From positions 9,018,001 to 9,082,000 of the forward strand of contig NZ_LT670817.1 in assembly GCF_900129425.1 (NCBI RefSeq): DNA of 64,000 nt, in the 5' to 3' direction. The stretch comes from Bradyrhizobium erythrophlei (GTDB lineage Bacteria; Pseudomonadota; Alphaproteobacteria; Rhizobiales; Xanthobacteraceae). Below, piece by piece: positions 52,345 through 60,619 of the stretch (its first letter is position 1; the number at the start of each line of letters is the position of its first letter). Made by a program: the position numbers and the translations under genes. The notes beneath the pieces were generated by a model that saw only the letters and a program-made list of their open reading frames with translations, did not search any database and had not been told where the DNA came from.

Positions 52345-52496
52345 TGACCGCCGAGGTCTGCTCCGGACGCATGGGTTGCGGTTTATACCGCAGACATAGG
52401 CAACATTTTTGGCCCGAAAGGGTTCGAAAGCGGTTCGAGCCTGCAAGGCTCATCATCGACCCTTCCAAAGCGCAATGCGCTTCGAACGGAAGTACG

Positions 52497-52988
52497 CTAT
52501 TTGCGTGGAGTTCGCGGTTGATTGCGACGCGAAAAATCAATTACCTGAACATTCTCTCCCATTGAAGACACGTCCTGTTGGACGTGGTCATCAACGGACA
52601 CGCCAAATTGTTTCGCCATAACGAGCCGCCCGGTCGGATCGTGGATCTCTAAATCTGCAGCGTCGGTGATATCGATCGCAACGATACCGCGTGGGGGATC
52701 CGTTGTTTGCCGCCCGTACGCAAATGGGTAGATGGCAAGGCGCGAATCATCAGCGTTGGTGAGCGCAGTGCGCGCCAATAGCTTGAGCGGCATCCGCAAA
52801 TAGTCCCAGTTGTTGACCAGAGCGACCCAAGCGCATCTCTCCTTTAGTACGCCGTTTATAAGTGAGCCCGACACCGGGTCGCGAGCCGCAAATACGCCGA
52901 GGCTCTTCACTATATCGACGACATGCGGACCCGTTCGCAATTGCACAAGGAGACCGATTTTCCCCCCATCTATCCTGACGAGATTCAT
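52497..52988 (-). CDS. Conserved hypothetical protein (FAH N-terminal-like)
   Basis: The 163-residue product begins MNLVRIDGGKIGLLVQLRTG and continues VVDIVKSLGVFAARDP. This resembles the short N-terminal domain found before the catalytic part of fumarylacetoacetate hydrolase-family enzymes, but the catalytic domain itself is absent. No signal peptide or membrane segment. The ribosome site is weak. It may be a free-standing small protein or the remains of a longer gene. It lies just beyond the tRNA-Arg fragment. Confidence 0.5.
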   Translation of the reverse strand: MNLVRIDGGKIGLLVQLRTGPHVVDIVKSLGVFAARDPVSGSLINGVLKERCAWVALVNNWDYLRMPLKLLARTALTNADDSRLAIYPFAYGRQTTDPPRGIVAIDITDAADLEIHDPTGRLVMAKQFGVSVDDHVQQDVSSMGENVQVIDFSRRNQPRTPRK

Positions 52989-53583
52989 GGTTGATCCGCT
53001 CAGCAGGGATGCACTGATCGCAACTTACTCGTAGCGTACCCGTAGACACTCCGGTTCTTCCTATCAAATTCCAAATGAAGCCGGGTCGCGAGAAGGCGCC
53101 GACGAGACCCCCAACAGAAGGCCGGCATTGCGGCCCGCGACCTCGATGGAAAAACCCGGAGGTTGCCTAATCGAACCCTTTGGAACGCCGAGCGGCATCC
53201 GACCTGGGCGCCTTGACCGATTTTTCTCCAATATCAAAGCAAGATTCGGAGTGATCCCGTCTTTCGGAAGCGCAATGTTCTTCCCATACAAGTACCGCTT
53301 ATCGGGAGAGGCGAGGTGCTGATTTCTGAATTTCATGCGGTGATTGAATCACGCGGGGATGGGCTCCATCCAATGCTAAAAGCTCTCCTTGTTCGCCAGG
53401 CAATAGAGATGACGAGACTGGTCGACGGGATGTTGCAGGTGGGGTCAGGCGCCGCCTCTGAAACATCGCTCCAGGAAAAGCGATGCGATCCCGTCGTCCA
53501 TCTGGGCCAGAAACTTACCAGGGACGCTAACGCGCCGAGCTGATGCTTCGGGCGCGATTGCGATAGCACAAAGGAAAGCGTTG
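52989..53583. other. Poorly coding region with one weak small ORF
   Basis: GC looks lower here than in core genes. A 75-codon frame at 53316-53543 (plus; GTG start after GGGAGAGGCGAG, product MLISEFHAVIESRGDG...) and a 90-codon frame on the opposite strand (53064-53336) compete; neither has a recognisable domain. The plus-strand frame is slightly better supported because of its ribosome site. Confidence 0.3.
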
Positions 53584-53949
53584 ATGACAGGTAGTGATCT
53601 TCTCTCGCTTGACAGAGTTGAGCTCGAACGCCGGCGAGCGCTTTCCAGGTTTAGAAACACACGCGAATTCGAGCGCAAAAAACTTCTTACGAGATTGCTG
53701 CGCGCGGAGCAGCGTGCTGTACAACTAAGGCAATGGATTTCTGGGATCGCGAGCAGCGAGGAGATCCCCGAACACTCCGATCTGGGCAGATTGCTTACCT
53801 GGACCCGTGCCGAGCTGATGAATTTGGAGAACAGCATCCATCCTTCAAGCATTGCTGATGCGCTGCGACAGTCGAATCTTTTCCCGGAACACGATGAACT
53901 TCATGATCCTCTGGGTGATCCGCCGCCGCAACGACCCTGGGGACGCTAG
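53584..53949 (+). CDS. Small hypothetical helical protein
   Basis: The 121-residue product (MTGSDLLSLDRVELERRRALSRF) is charged and largely helical, with a heptad-like region over about residues 10-60 (ELERRRALSRFRNTREFERKKLLTRLL) and a proline-rich end. An AAAGGAAAG ribosome site five bases before ATG 53584 supports translation. No known family was recognised. Confidence 0.55.
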   Translation: MTGSDLLSLDRVELERRRALSRFRNTREFERKKLLTRLLRAEQRAVQLRQWISGIASSEEIPEHSDLGRLLTWTRAELMNLENSIHPSSIADALRQSNLFPEHDELHDPLGDPPPQRPWGR

Positions 53950-54086
53950 GTAAAGGTCGGTCGGTTTCGTCGATGAAGGCGGTCCTTGCGCGCACAAATC
54001 GAAAAACAACACTGACGCCGCTGCCAGATGGGGCCGACCGAGCGCGGACGCCCGGCGCAAGGCAAGTCATCAGAGCTCCGACCAGT

Positions 54087-54383
54087 TCACGCTATGCGGG
54101 TGATCATCGCCTTCCCAAGACGATAGGTCTCGCCTGTGTACAAGCGGAGCTGAATATCTCCGTTCTCGAGCATATGCCATTCTGCATAGCCGTCGGCGAC
54201 GAGTCGGCGGAAACAGGTCATCACGAGTGCCTTCGCCGGATCGGCGTGGACGAGGCCCCCGATCGCATCGGACGTCGCGTCGGTGCCGCACGGCTTCTCA
54301 CACTCGGTCCTGGCGTCGAATGCACCGCGAGGAAACATCGTCTGAAGCGTTCCTTCCGCCGGTCGATCAGTGTCGGCGATCAC
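54087..54383 (-). CDS. Small hypothetical protein
   Basis: The 98-residue frame has a GTG start. The C-terminal half (GLVHADPAKALVMTCFRRLVADGYAEWHMLENGDIQLRLYTGE, described in parts) reads like a folded alpha/beta domain with an amphipathic pattern, which favours it over the antisense frame. No strong ribosome site, no family recognised. Moderate to low certainty. Confidence 0.4.
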   Translation of the reverse strand: MIADTDRPAEGTLQTMFPRGAFDARTECEKPCGTDATSDAIGGLVHADPAKALVMTCFRRLVADGYAEWHMLENGDIQLRLYTGETYRLGKAMITRIA

Positions 54384-54531
54384 CAGCGACTTTCAATAGG
54401 TACGCGTCGACCACCTGAATGATCGAGTCCGTACAGGCGAGACCGTGACCCGAGCACTCCGAATATTGTTTTCAAACTCGAACAAACCGATCGTTGGATG
54501 GGTGGGTTGCGGCCACGAGTGGCGGCGATGT

Positions 54532-55623
54532 TCAGGTGCCTTGGGAGGCTTCCCGGTCGAGCAGGGCGCGTTTGCGTCGGACACCCCAGGCATAACCCGA
54601 AGGCGAACCATCTTTCCGAACGACGCGGTGGCAAGGAATAGCGACGGCGAGATTGTTCGCCGCGCACGCGCCGGCGACCGCGCGCATGGCATTCGGGAAG
54701 CCGATACGGTGCGCGATCTCCGCATAGGAAACCGTTTCGCCGACGGGAATCTCCCGCAGAGCCTGCCACACACGTTGTTGAAAGGCGGTGCCGCGAACGT
54801 CGAGGGGAAGATCCAGGCCGATCGCCGGCACCTCAACGAAGCCGACTACGCGCGCGACCAGCGCCTCATATTCGCGATCAGCCCCAATGAGATGCGCTTT
54901 CGGAAAGCGGTCCTGGAGATTGCGGACGAGTTCGTCCGGGTCGTCTCCCAACAGAATCGAGGCGACACCCTTCCTGCTCGAGGCGACGAGGATGGCGCCG
55001 AGAGAGGTCTGCCCGACAGCGAACTTGATTTCCTCGTTCGTGCCCCCGGCGCGGTATTGCGACGGCGTCATGCCGAGCATGTCCGTCGACTTCTCATAGA
55101 ATCGCCCGCTTGAATTGAAGCCGGCGTCGTAGATCGCTTCGGTGACAGTGTTGCCGGAGGCCAGTCCTTGACGGACCTTCCTCGCACGGTGGGCGGCGGC
55201 ATATTCCTTCGGTGTCAGCCCGGTGGCGGCCTTGAACACGCGATGGAAATAGCTCGGGCTTCGGCCGATCGCGTCTGCCAATTCCTCCAGCGAGGGCTCC
55301 TCCTCGCTCTCCTCGATGATCCGGCACGCCTTCGCCACGAGGGCCGTGTTCTCGCACTCGATCGACGGGCCGTCCGGATTGCAACGCCTGCAAGGCCGGA
55401 AGCCAGTCGCCCTGGCGCTTTCCAGGCTGTCGTGGAGCTGGACGTTTTTGGGGTTGGCGATGCGCGAGGGGCACGACGGCCGACAATAGACGCCTGTCGT
55501 CGCAACCGAGTACCAGAGGTGGCCGTCGGCTGTCTTGTCGCGCGCGACAATGCGCGCCCATCGAGGGTCATCTGCCACTGATGGAGGCACAGGCTTCAGA
55601 GTCTTGGTGGGCGTCGCCGTCAT
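54532..55623 (-). CDS. ada: Bifunctional alkylation-response regulator / O6-methylguanine-DNA methyltransferase Ada
   Basis: The 363-residue protein has all three Ada modules. The N-terminal zinc domain has cysteines in VYCRPSCPSR and PCRRCNPDG, where one Cys takes methyl groups from phosphotriesters. An AraC-type helix-turn-helix region follows (about 95-190; LADAIGRSPSYFHRVFKAATG). The C-terminal methyltransferase has the acceptor cysteine in AIPCHRVV. Methylated Ada activates its own gene and other repair genes. ATG 55623 opens the conserved part. No alkB or alkA neighbour is present. Confidence 0.95.
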   Translation of the reverse strand: MTATPTKTLKPVPPSVADDPRWARIVARDKTADGHLWYSVATTGVYCRPSCPSRIANPKNVQLHDSLESARATGFRPCRRCNPDGPSIECENTALVAKACRIIEESEEEPSLEELADAIGRSPSYFHRVFKAATGLTPKEYAAAHRARKVRQGLASGNTVTEAIYDAGFNSSGRFYEKSTDMLGMTPSQYRAGGTNEEIKFAVGQTSLGAILVASSRKGVASILLGDDPDELVRNLQDRFPKAHLIGADREYEALVARVVGFVEVPAIGLDLPLDVRGTAFQQRVWQALREIPVGETVSYAEIAHRIGFPNAMRAVAGACAANNLAVAIPCHRVVRKDGSPSGYAWGVRRKRALLDREASQGT

Positions 55624-55724
55624 CTTCTTACACGTCTTGTAGGGCCTGCATCGATGATGCCGCCAATTGCCGCCGGACACACTCCGATCTTTGCTTTCAA
55701 ATCCACGTGCGCGCGCCCCGGCCG

Positions 55725-55817
55725 GATGATACCGAAAAACGCGCTCCCTGGCCTGAAGCAGCAGATTCCGATGTGGAAGAGGTCAAAGGCGCCAGGTGCG
55801 TAGCCGATGCCGATCAT
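55725..55817 (-). pseudogene. Fragment of a cytidylyltransferase-like gene with a deletion at the HxGH motif
   Basis: From the ATG at 55817 the minus strand reads MIGIGYAPGAFDLFHIG, the start of a nucleotidyltransferase motif (normally GxFDLFHIGH). It then goes out of frame; the next frame continues NLLLQARERV, which is how such enzymes go on. About 7 bases including the second histidine codon seem to be lost. The remaining enzyme is not found downstream. It is therefore the broken N-terminus of a TagD/GCT-like cytidylyltransferase. Confidence 0.6.
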
Positions 55818-55965
55818 GGCAGTGGTATCCTATTTCGAAGGTGGATTTCACGATCTATCGGGGTGACGGGGACGGCACGCTCAGTTCCCTGCTTCTCCGT
55901 TCCCTGCTTCGTGATCCAACATTGGAGCAGCGATTGGAGCATTGGAACCCGGATTGCCTAAAGCC

Positions 55966-55999
55966 AATGAGGCCCGCACGGGGACGTGCGGACCTCATT
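55966..55999 (-). terminator. Strong hairpin after the SnoaL-like gene
   Basis: Arms AATGAGGCCCGCAC and GTGCGGACCTCATT pair at 13 of 14 positions around a 6-nt loop. On the minus strand the hairpin begins 43 bp after the stop of the gene at 56043 and is followed by GGCTTTAGG, a short T tract. A rho-independent-type terminator is likely. Confidence 0.6.
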
Positions 56000-56042
56000 C
56001 AACGACCGAGGCGAGCCGCCACTTTCGGCGGTCGCGCTTCGA

Positions 56043-56495
56043 TCAGGCGGCTTTCTTGATCAGCCCAATCTGGGTCAGCGCGGTTAAGCCGTCGTCGAGG
56101 CCGATCTCCTCGGCGATCTTGCCGTTGATCACCTTCAGCACCGTGGTGCCGGTGAAGTGCATCTTGCGACCAGTCGCAGCCGGGAGACCGCCGATCAGGA
56201 AGTCATTGAAGGCCGGACCCGTATGGGTGCCACCCCCTTCCCACTGGCCAACGACGTAGTCGCCTTCGGCGATCAGATCTGCCGTGCCCCAGAAATTGAG
56301 ATCGGGGAATGCGGCGCGGAAATCGGTCATGAACGCCTTGATGTCGTCGCGACCGCGGCGGGGTTCATGCAGCGAGTACTTGAGCAGCATGTCCGGCGCG
56401 GCGATCTCATCGACGACTCCGAGATTGACGCTCTTGCCCCAGAATTCGGTAAACCAGCGACCGACAACAGCCTTGTTGTCTTCTTCCTTGCTCAT
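56043..56495 (-). CDS. SnoaL-like polyketide cyclase-family protein (NTF2 fold)
   Basis: The 150-residue soluble protein of the SnoaL / ester cyclase family begins KAVVGRWFTEFWGK. Family segments are AAPDMLLKYSLHEPRRGRDDIKAFM, FPDLNFWGTADLIAEGDYVVGQWEG, GTHTGPAFNDF, and MHFTGTTVLKVINGKIAEE. The fold forms a pocket for small hydrophobic molecules, and members include hydrolases and isomerases; the substrate is unknown. A GGAGGAG site precedes the ATG at 56495 and a hairpin terminator follows the stop, so it is a single-gene unit. Confidence 0.88.
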   Translation of the reverse strand: MSKEEDNKAVVGRWFTEFWGKSVNLGVVDEIAAPDMLLKYSLHEPRRGRDDIKAFMTDFRAAFPDLNFWGTADLIAEGDYVVGQWEGGGTHTGPAFNDFLIGGLPAATGRKMHFTGTTVLKVINGKIAEEIGLDDGLTALTQIGLIKKAA

Positions 56496-56837
56496 TGGAA
56501 TGGCTCCTCCTGATTTGTCTCGTGAGGATCACCGGCATCGGCCGATGATCTCTGCGGAGACTTACCAGTGACCTAGGCGAGCCAAACTCCGGTTCTTGAC
56601 TTGAAATCGAAAGCCGCGCGAGCCTTCGGATGCTCGCCAACTACTGATCAAGCGAACTCGACGAGAGCACCGGCTCCCTCCGTGCTCAATGCCTTCGGCC
56701 AGCCCCGTAATTGGACAGCAATCTCAATTACATAAGAGTTCGCAGTTTGTTCTGAGTCGCGCGTCGCAGGTCTTGTCTCCGGACCCGGCGGAGAAGGTCC
56801 CATTCCGCTTGCGATCTCGCCCGTCTGCTTCGCTCTA
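56496..56837. other. Intergenic region, nothing convincing
   Basis: About 340 bp between two minus-strand genes. It must hold the promoter of the SnoaL-like gene; a stretch near 56595-56605 (TCTTGACTTGAAATCG) is AT-richer. A 69-codon minus-strand frame (56648-56857) overlaps the end of the LysM gene and has no recognisable domain. Confidence 0.35.
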
Positions 56838-58007
56838 TCACCGCGCTGGTAGGACAAAGATTTGGCCGGGATGAATCAGGTTCGGATTGCGGATCTGCTG
56901 TCGGTTCGCCTTGTAAATGACGGCGTAGCGCGTGCCCACACCATAGGTCTGGCGGCTCAGGCGCCAGAGGCTGTCGCCGCGGGAGACGGTGGTGGTCGCG
57001 ATCTTCGGCACAACCACCGTGGAGGGCGAGCCTCCAACTGGCGGAAGGTTCGCCACGGCCGCCAGCCGCGGCTGCGCGGAGGCACTGTCCGGCCGCTTGG
57101 CGGCTGTGGCCGGCGCCGGCTCCGACGCCGCGACCATCGTGTCGGGAACGTTGAAGGGTACCTCGGCGCGTGCGCGCACCGCGCCGGAATTAGGCTCCAC
57201 CTCGTCCAGCCGGACGCGGTAGCTGCCGGGTGCGACACCTTGATTGATCGTGACCGCAAAACGTCCATCCGCGCCGGCCGTCACTGACGCAACGAAGGTA
57301 TCGTTGAGATAAAGCCTCACCGCGCCGCCGGGGCGCGCGCGACCGCTCGCATGGAACTTACCGCCTGGCTCGATCTCGACCGATTCCACAACCACCGCGC
57401 CGGCCATCGACTTTGGCGCAGGCGGTTGCGACAGCACAACGGTAGGTTTGCCGGGCGTCATCAGCGCCACGACTGGCCGGTCAGTCGGCCCCGGCTCAAT
57501 CGCTACCGCCACGCTCTGCCTGGACGTGGCCTCCTTGCCATCCGGCTGCCGGGATCGCAACGTCAGATCGTAAGTGCCTGAGGGAAACCGGGGCGGGACC
57601 ATGACGAATTGTCCGGATTGATCCGCGACCACGCGATCATGCAACTCGCCGTTGCGCAGCAGTTCCACTGTTGCGCCCGGCGTCGCCCGGCCCGCGATTA
57701 CCGCTTCGCCGGTCGGCTCGATGCGGGCAATGTCGAACGTCGGCACGCCGTCGTCGCTGTCCGGCGCTACGGGCGATCCGGCCAGCGCAGCCGCCACCGC
57801 GCCTGCTTTTGCTTGCGCCGCTGCAAGCGCGTCCGGACCCTGATCTTGCGCGCCCGATGCCGGCTTTGAAACCGCCGGCGCGGCGGTTGCGGCCTTGGTT
57901 TCAACCGGCGGCTCGGGACGGAAGTGCTGGATCGCGAAGACAAGCGCGATAGCACAGGCCGCAACAGACGCCAGCAGGATCATTCGGCTCATCGACGGGG
58001 CGGTCAT
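56838..58007 (-). CDS. LysM-domain envelope protein with Ig-like repeats
   Basis: The 389-residue product has an N-terminal membrane anchor (about 10-29), an alanine/proline-rich linker (about 35-90), and two bacterial Ig-like or carboxypeptidase-regulatory-like domains (about 95-175 and 190-280; GATVELLRNGELHDRVVADQSGQF and GGAVRLYLNDTFVASVTAGADGRF). A second linker leads to a C-terminal LysM domain (about 340-389; TVSRGDSLWRLSRQTYGVGTRY.VIYKANRQQIRNPNLIHPGQIFVLP). LysM binds peptidoglycan, so the protein is likely tethered between inner membrane and cell wall. ATG 58007 precedes the anchor; the frame continues to 58238 but without typical coding character. Confidence 0.88.
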   Translation of the reverse strand: MTAPSMSRMILLASVAACAIALVFAIQHFRPEPPVETKAATAAPAVSKPASGAQDQGPDALAAAQAKAGAVAAALAGSPVAPDSDDGVPTFDIARIEPTGEAVIAGRATPGATVELLRNGELHDRVVADQSGQFVMVPPRFPSGTYDLTLRSRQPDGKEATSRQSVAVAIEPGPTDRPVVALMTPGKPTVVLSQPPAPKSMAGAVVVESVEIEPGGKFHASGRARPGGAVRLYLNDTFVASVTAGADGRFAVTINQGVAPGSYRVRLDEVEPNSGAVRARAEVPFNVPDTMVAASEPAPATAAKRPDSASAQPRLAAVANLPPVGGSPSTVVVPKIATTTVSRGDSLWRLSRQTYGVGTRYAVIYKANRQQIRNPNLIHPGQIFVLPAR

Positions 58008-58230
58008 GATGTTCGTCCCTCGGCGGAACGTTACCTCGTCGGCATTATACAGCGTTTTCCGGCCAAGTGGGGACCGGTTCTGCGCGCCAAGGGAAGGGGA
58101 ACCAACTTGACCGGCTCGGTGATCGAGCCATTTTCGTCGCAGATAAAGCCTTGGAAGCGGTCTCTGAGCAAGCTTCAGGACCGGATGAACCGTCTGGGAC
58201 CCCGCGTAAGACGGGGCCTGGATCCGAGTT

Positions 58231-58416
58231 TCAATCACTCTTAGCCGAACGTCGTTGGTGCCGATCCAGGCGGAGTCTTTGCGCTTTCAAGCGCTTTATC
58301 TCGTCATCAAGCGCATCAATTTTCTCGGTGAGCCGCGCATTCTTGGATTTCGGCGGATCGGCGCCGCGCAGTTTTTCCAGCACCTTCTCAACGGAAAGTT
58401 TGGGTGTTTCAGCCAT
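58231..58416 (-). CDS. Small coiled-coil protein
   Basis: The 61-residue product (MAETPKLSVEKVLEKLRGADPPKSK) has a short N-terminal helix and a C-terminal heptad region (NARLTEKIDALDDEIKRLKAQRLRLDRHQ, in parts), so a small coiled coil is predicted. A GAGGG site six bases before ATG 58416 supports it. No known function. It lies divergent to the FixK-type box at 58552 and might be controlled by it. Confidence 0.7.
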   Translation of the reverse strand: MAETPKLSVEKVLEKLRGADPPKSKNARLTEKIDALDDEIKRLKAQRLRLDRHQRRSAKSD

Positions 58417-58551
58417 GATAAACCCTCATGTCCAGGCGACAAGCGTTCAGACGATGGCTCCGCCAAATCGGGGTACCAGCCACGGCGACAAAGTCGTCCG
58501 AAACCCCTGAGCGGCGTGTGCGAGGCTTGCTGCATCAGATCCGGCCACCCA

Positions 58552-58565
58552 TTGATCCAGATCAA
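58552..58565. promoter_or_regulatory. FixK/Fnr-type box upstream of the cation exchanger
   Basis: TTGATCCAGATCAA is a perfect match to the Fnr/FixK consensus TTGAT-N4-ATCAA. It lies 171 bp before the Cax start and 136 bp before the divergent small gene. It suggests activation at low oxygen. Confidence 0.7.
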
Positions 58566-58736
58566 CATGCCTTGAGCCGCGGAGATTTTTTCTACGCCGA
58601 ATGTCCGCCGACCCCAGGGCGGACGACTGTCTTCTCAAAACTTCGGCCGGCGCTCCATTCCTGGCTCCAGCCCACGTCGGCGACGTCAGGAACCGCACAC
58701 CTCTGACGACGGTCAAGCAAGGAGGCGGCCAACACC

Positions 58737-59840
58737 ATGAACGCCCTGTTGAAGGAAATCCGTCAAACTCCGTTGCTCTGGATGTTGATATTTGTGCCTG
58801 TCGTGCTGGTCGCCGCAAGGATTGTGCCCGCGGCTCACACGCTTCTGTTTGTGCTCGCTGTCCTCGCCATCATTCCGCTTGCCGCCCTTCTTAGTCATGC
58901 AACCGAATCCGTCGCCGAAAAGACGGGTGACGCGATCGGCGGCTTGCTCAATGCGACGCTCGGGAATTTGACGGAGTTAATCATCGCCGTGACCGCGCTG
59001 CATGCCGGAGAGTACATGCTGGTGAAGGCGTCGATCGCGGGCGCTATCGTTGCCAATGCGCTTTTCATGCTGGGAGCTTCCTTTCTGCTGGGCGGACTGC
59101 GGTACCACGTTCAGGAATACAATCGCGCCGGCGGAAGGATGTATTCGGGGCTGCTGTTGATGGCGACAATTGCGCTCCTCGCTCCGGCGGCGGTCTCCGA
59201 ACTCGATCTGCCGCGGGGCGAGTTGATGGCCCAGAACCTCAGCGCCGCCATCGCCATCCTGCTCATCGTGGCATACGGATTGAGTCTGCTTTTCTCGCTG
59301 AAGACGCACAAGGAATTCTTCGCAAGCGAAGGTCATGGCGAGACGACGGAGGCGAAGTGGCCGATCAACCTCGCGGTCGGCACGCTAGTTGCTGTTACGG
59401 TCCTGGTGGCGCTGGTAAGCGAAATCTTCGTTGAGTCGGTGCAAAAGGCGGCGGCGACGCTGGGGATGAGCCCGGCTTTCGTCGGGTTCATCATCGTCGC
59501 ACTCGTCGGCGCTGCAGCTGAAATGGCCGTGGCATTTTCTGCCGCGCGCAAGAACCGGCTGGATATGAGCGTCAGCATAGCGCTCGGAAGCGCTTCGCAG
59601 ATCGCGCTGTTCGTGGCACCGGTACTTGTGCTCCTCAGCTACGTCGTCGGGCCCAAACCGATGGATCTGCAATTTTGGCCGGGTGCAGTGACGATGGTGA
59701 TGATCGCTACCGTGACGGCCACCTTCATCACCAACAGCGGTCGTTCGGCGTGGTTCATTGGGGCTCTGCTGGTCTTCATCTACGTCATATTCGCCATGAC
59801 GCTCTATGTGGTTCCGCCGGGAGCGCACGGACCGGTGTGA
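58737..59840 (+). CDS. Calcium/proton (cation) exchanger, CaCA family (Cax/ChaA type)
   Basis: The 367-residue inner-membrane antiporter has about 11 hydrophobic helices. The two inverted alpha repeats are visible: GLLNATLGNLTELIIAVTAL (about 68-87) and GFIIVALVGAAAEMAVAFSAARKNRLD (about 247-273), each with the conserved acidic residue for cation binding. An acidic loop lies between (KEFFASEGHGETTE). It expels calcium or another cation in exchange for protons. A FixK-type box upstream suggests low-oxygen control. Confidence 0.92.
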   Translation: MNALLKEIRQTPLLWMLIFVPVVLVAARIVPAAHTLLFVLAVLAIIPLAALLSHATESVAEKTGDAIGGLLNATLGNLTELIIAVTALHAGEYMLVKASIAGAIVANALFMLGASFLLGGLRYHVQEYNRAGGRMYSGLLLMATIALLAPAAVSELDLPRGELMAQNLSAAIAILLIVAYGLSLLFSLKTHKEFFASEGHGETTEAKWPINLAVGTLVAVTVLVALVSEIFVESVQKAAATLGMSPAFVGFIIVALVGAAAEMAVAFSAARKNRLDMSVSIALGSASQIALFVAPVLVLLSYVVGPKPMDLQFWPGAVTMVMIATVTATFITNSGRSAWFIGALLVFIYVIFAMTLYVVPPGAHGPV

Positions 59841-59939
59841 TGCCGTCGCGCCTGGCGTCCGGCTGCTGTTCAGCGCAGGGGAAGTGGGCGCTTTTGGATC
59901 AATGCGAGGCCGATGGTCTGCGCTGGAAACGGTCTCTCT

Positions 59940-60461
59940 CTAAGCGAGCTTCAGTTCCAGATGGACTATCTGGGGATCCCGGCGCGAGCCGGGTCTGAAG
60001 CCGAACCTTCCGAATACTTTTAGCATCGCCGCGTTTTCGGGCAGAACTTCCGCGGTCAATTCCTGCAGTCCGGCATCGCGTGCGATCTTCACGAGATGGC
60101 GCATCAGGATCGAGCCGACGCCACGCCCCTGCCAGGCGTCGATGACGACAAATGCCATCTCGGCTCGTCCCGGCTCGAAAACGATATACCTGCCGCCTCC
60201 GACGATGGCCTTGCGGTCGGCTTCATCTGCCAGCGCGACGATCGCGACATGATCTTTGAAATCGATGTCCAGGAAGAAGGCGCGCTCCTTGTCCGAGAAG
60301 TGGTGCTTCATGACGAAGAAACGGCGCTGCAGCGATTGTGCGCTTGTCTGTCCGATCGCAGCGAGCATGTCAGCCTCATCCTCCTGCCGAAGAGCGCGGA
60401 TTTCAATTGGACTGCCGTCGCTGAGAAGCTCGCGTACGGTGTAGTTGGTGGCCTCGGACAT
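59940..60461 (-). CDS. GNAT-family N-acetyltransferase
   Basis: The 173-residue GNAT-fold enzyme carries the acetyl-CoA loop in VIDAWQGRGVGSILMRHLVKIARDAG (Q/RxxGxG/A type motif, about 113-138); LTAEVLPENAAMLKVFGRFGF gives the following strand and helix typical of the family. The opening (SPIEIRALRQEDEADMLAAI) resembles the GNAT domain fused to acyl-CoA synthetase-like protein acetyltransferases, so a protein substrate is possible. AGGAGG precedes ATG 60461. It is divergent from the AI-2E-type gene, with a FixK-type box in the gap. Confidence 0.88.
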   Translation of the reverse strand: MSEATNYTVRELLSDGSPIEIRALRQEDEADMLAAIGQTSAQSLQRRFFVMKHHFSDKERAFFLDIDFKDHVAIVALADEADRKAIVGGGRYIVFEPGRAEMAFVVIDAWQGRGVGSILMRHLVKIARDAGLQELTAEVLPENAAMLKVFGRFGFRPGSRRDPQIVHLELKLA

Positions 60462-60538
60462 TGGGCCTCCTGTGCGGACAACGAGGCGTCGGCCTCGATC
60501 GGCGTCCGCCAATGGAACCTGGACCGGCTTGCGGTCGC

Positions 60539-60552
60539 TTGATCTGGATCAA
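60539..60552. promoter_or_regulatory. FixK/Fnr-type box between divergent GNAT and AI-2E-type genes
   Basis: TTGATCTGGATCAA is a perfect Fnr/FixK site. It lies 67 bp before the TTG start of the plus-strand gene and 77 bp before the GNAT start, suitable for activation in either direction. Confidence 0.75.
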
Positions 60553-60619
60553 GACTATTGCGCGAGAGCGATGGGTAGCTTGACGGAAAGCATGACAGCT
60601 CTCAGATGAAGGCGAGCCC

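Noticed and set aside
53064..53336. 90-codon minus-strand frame
   Set aside because: It competes with plus-strand frames of equal quality, has no domain and no clear ribosome site.
56648..56857. 69-codon minus-strand frame between the LysM and SnoaL-like genes
   Set aside because: It overlaps the LysM gene end and has no recognisable domain; kept only as a note in the intergenic entry.
52345..58000. Complete integrative element starting at the tRNA-Arg fragment
   Set aside because: No integrase, relaxase or second attachment copy was found, and ada and the SnoaL-like gene look like ordinary chromosomal genes; only a scar is claimed.
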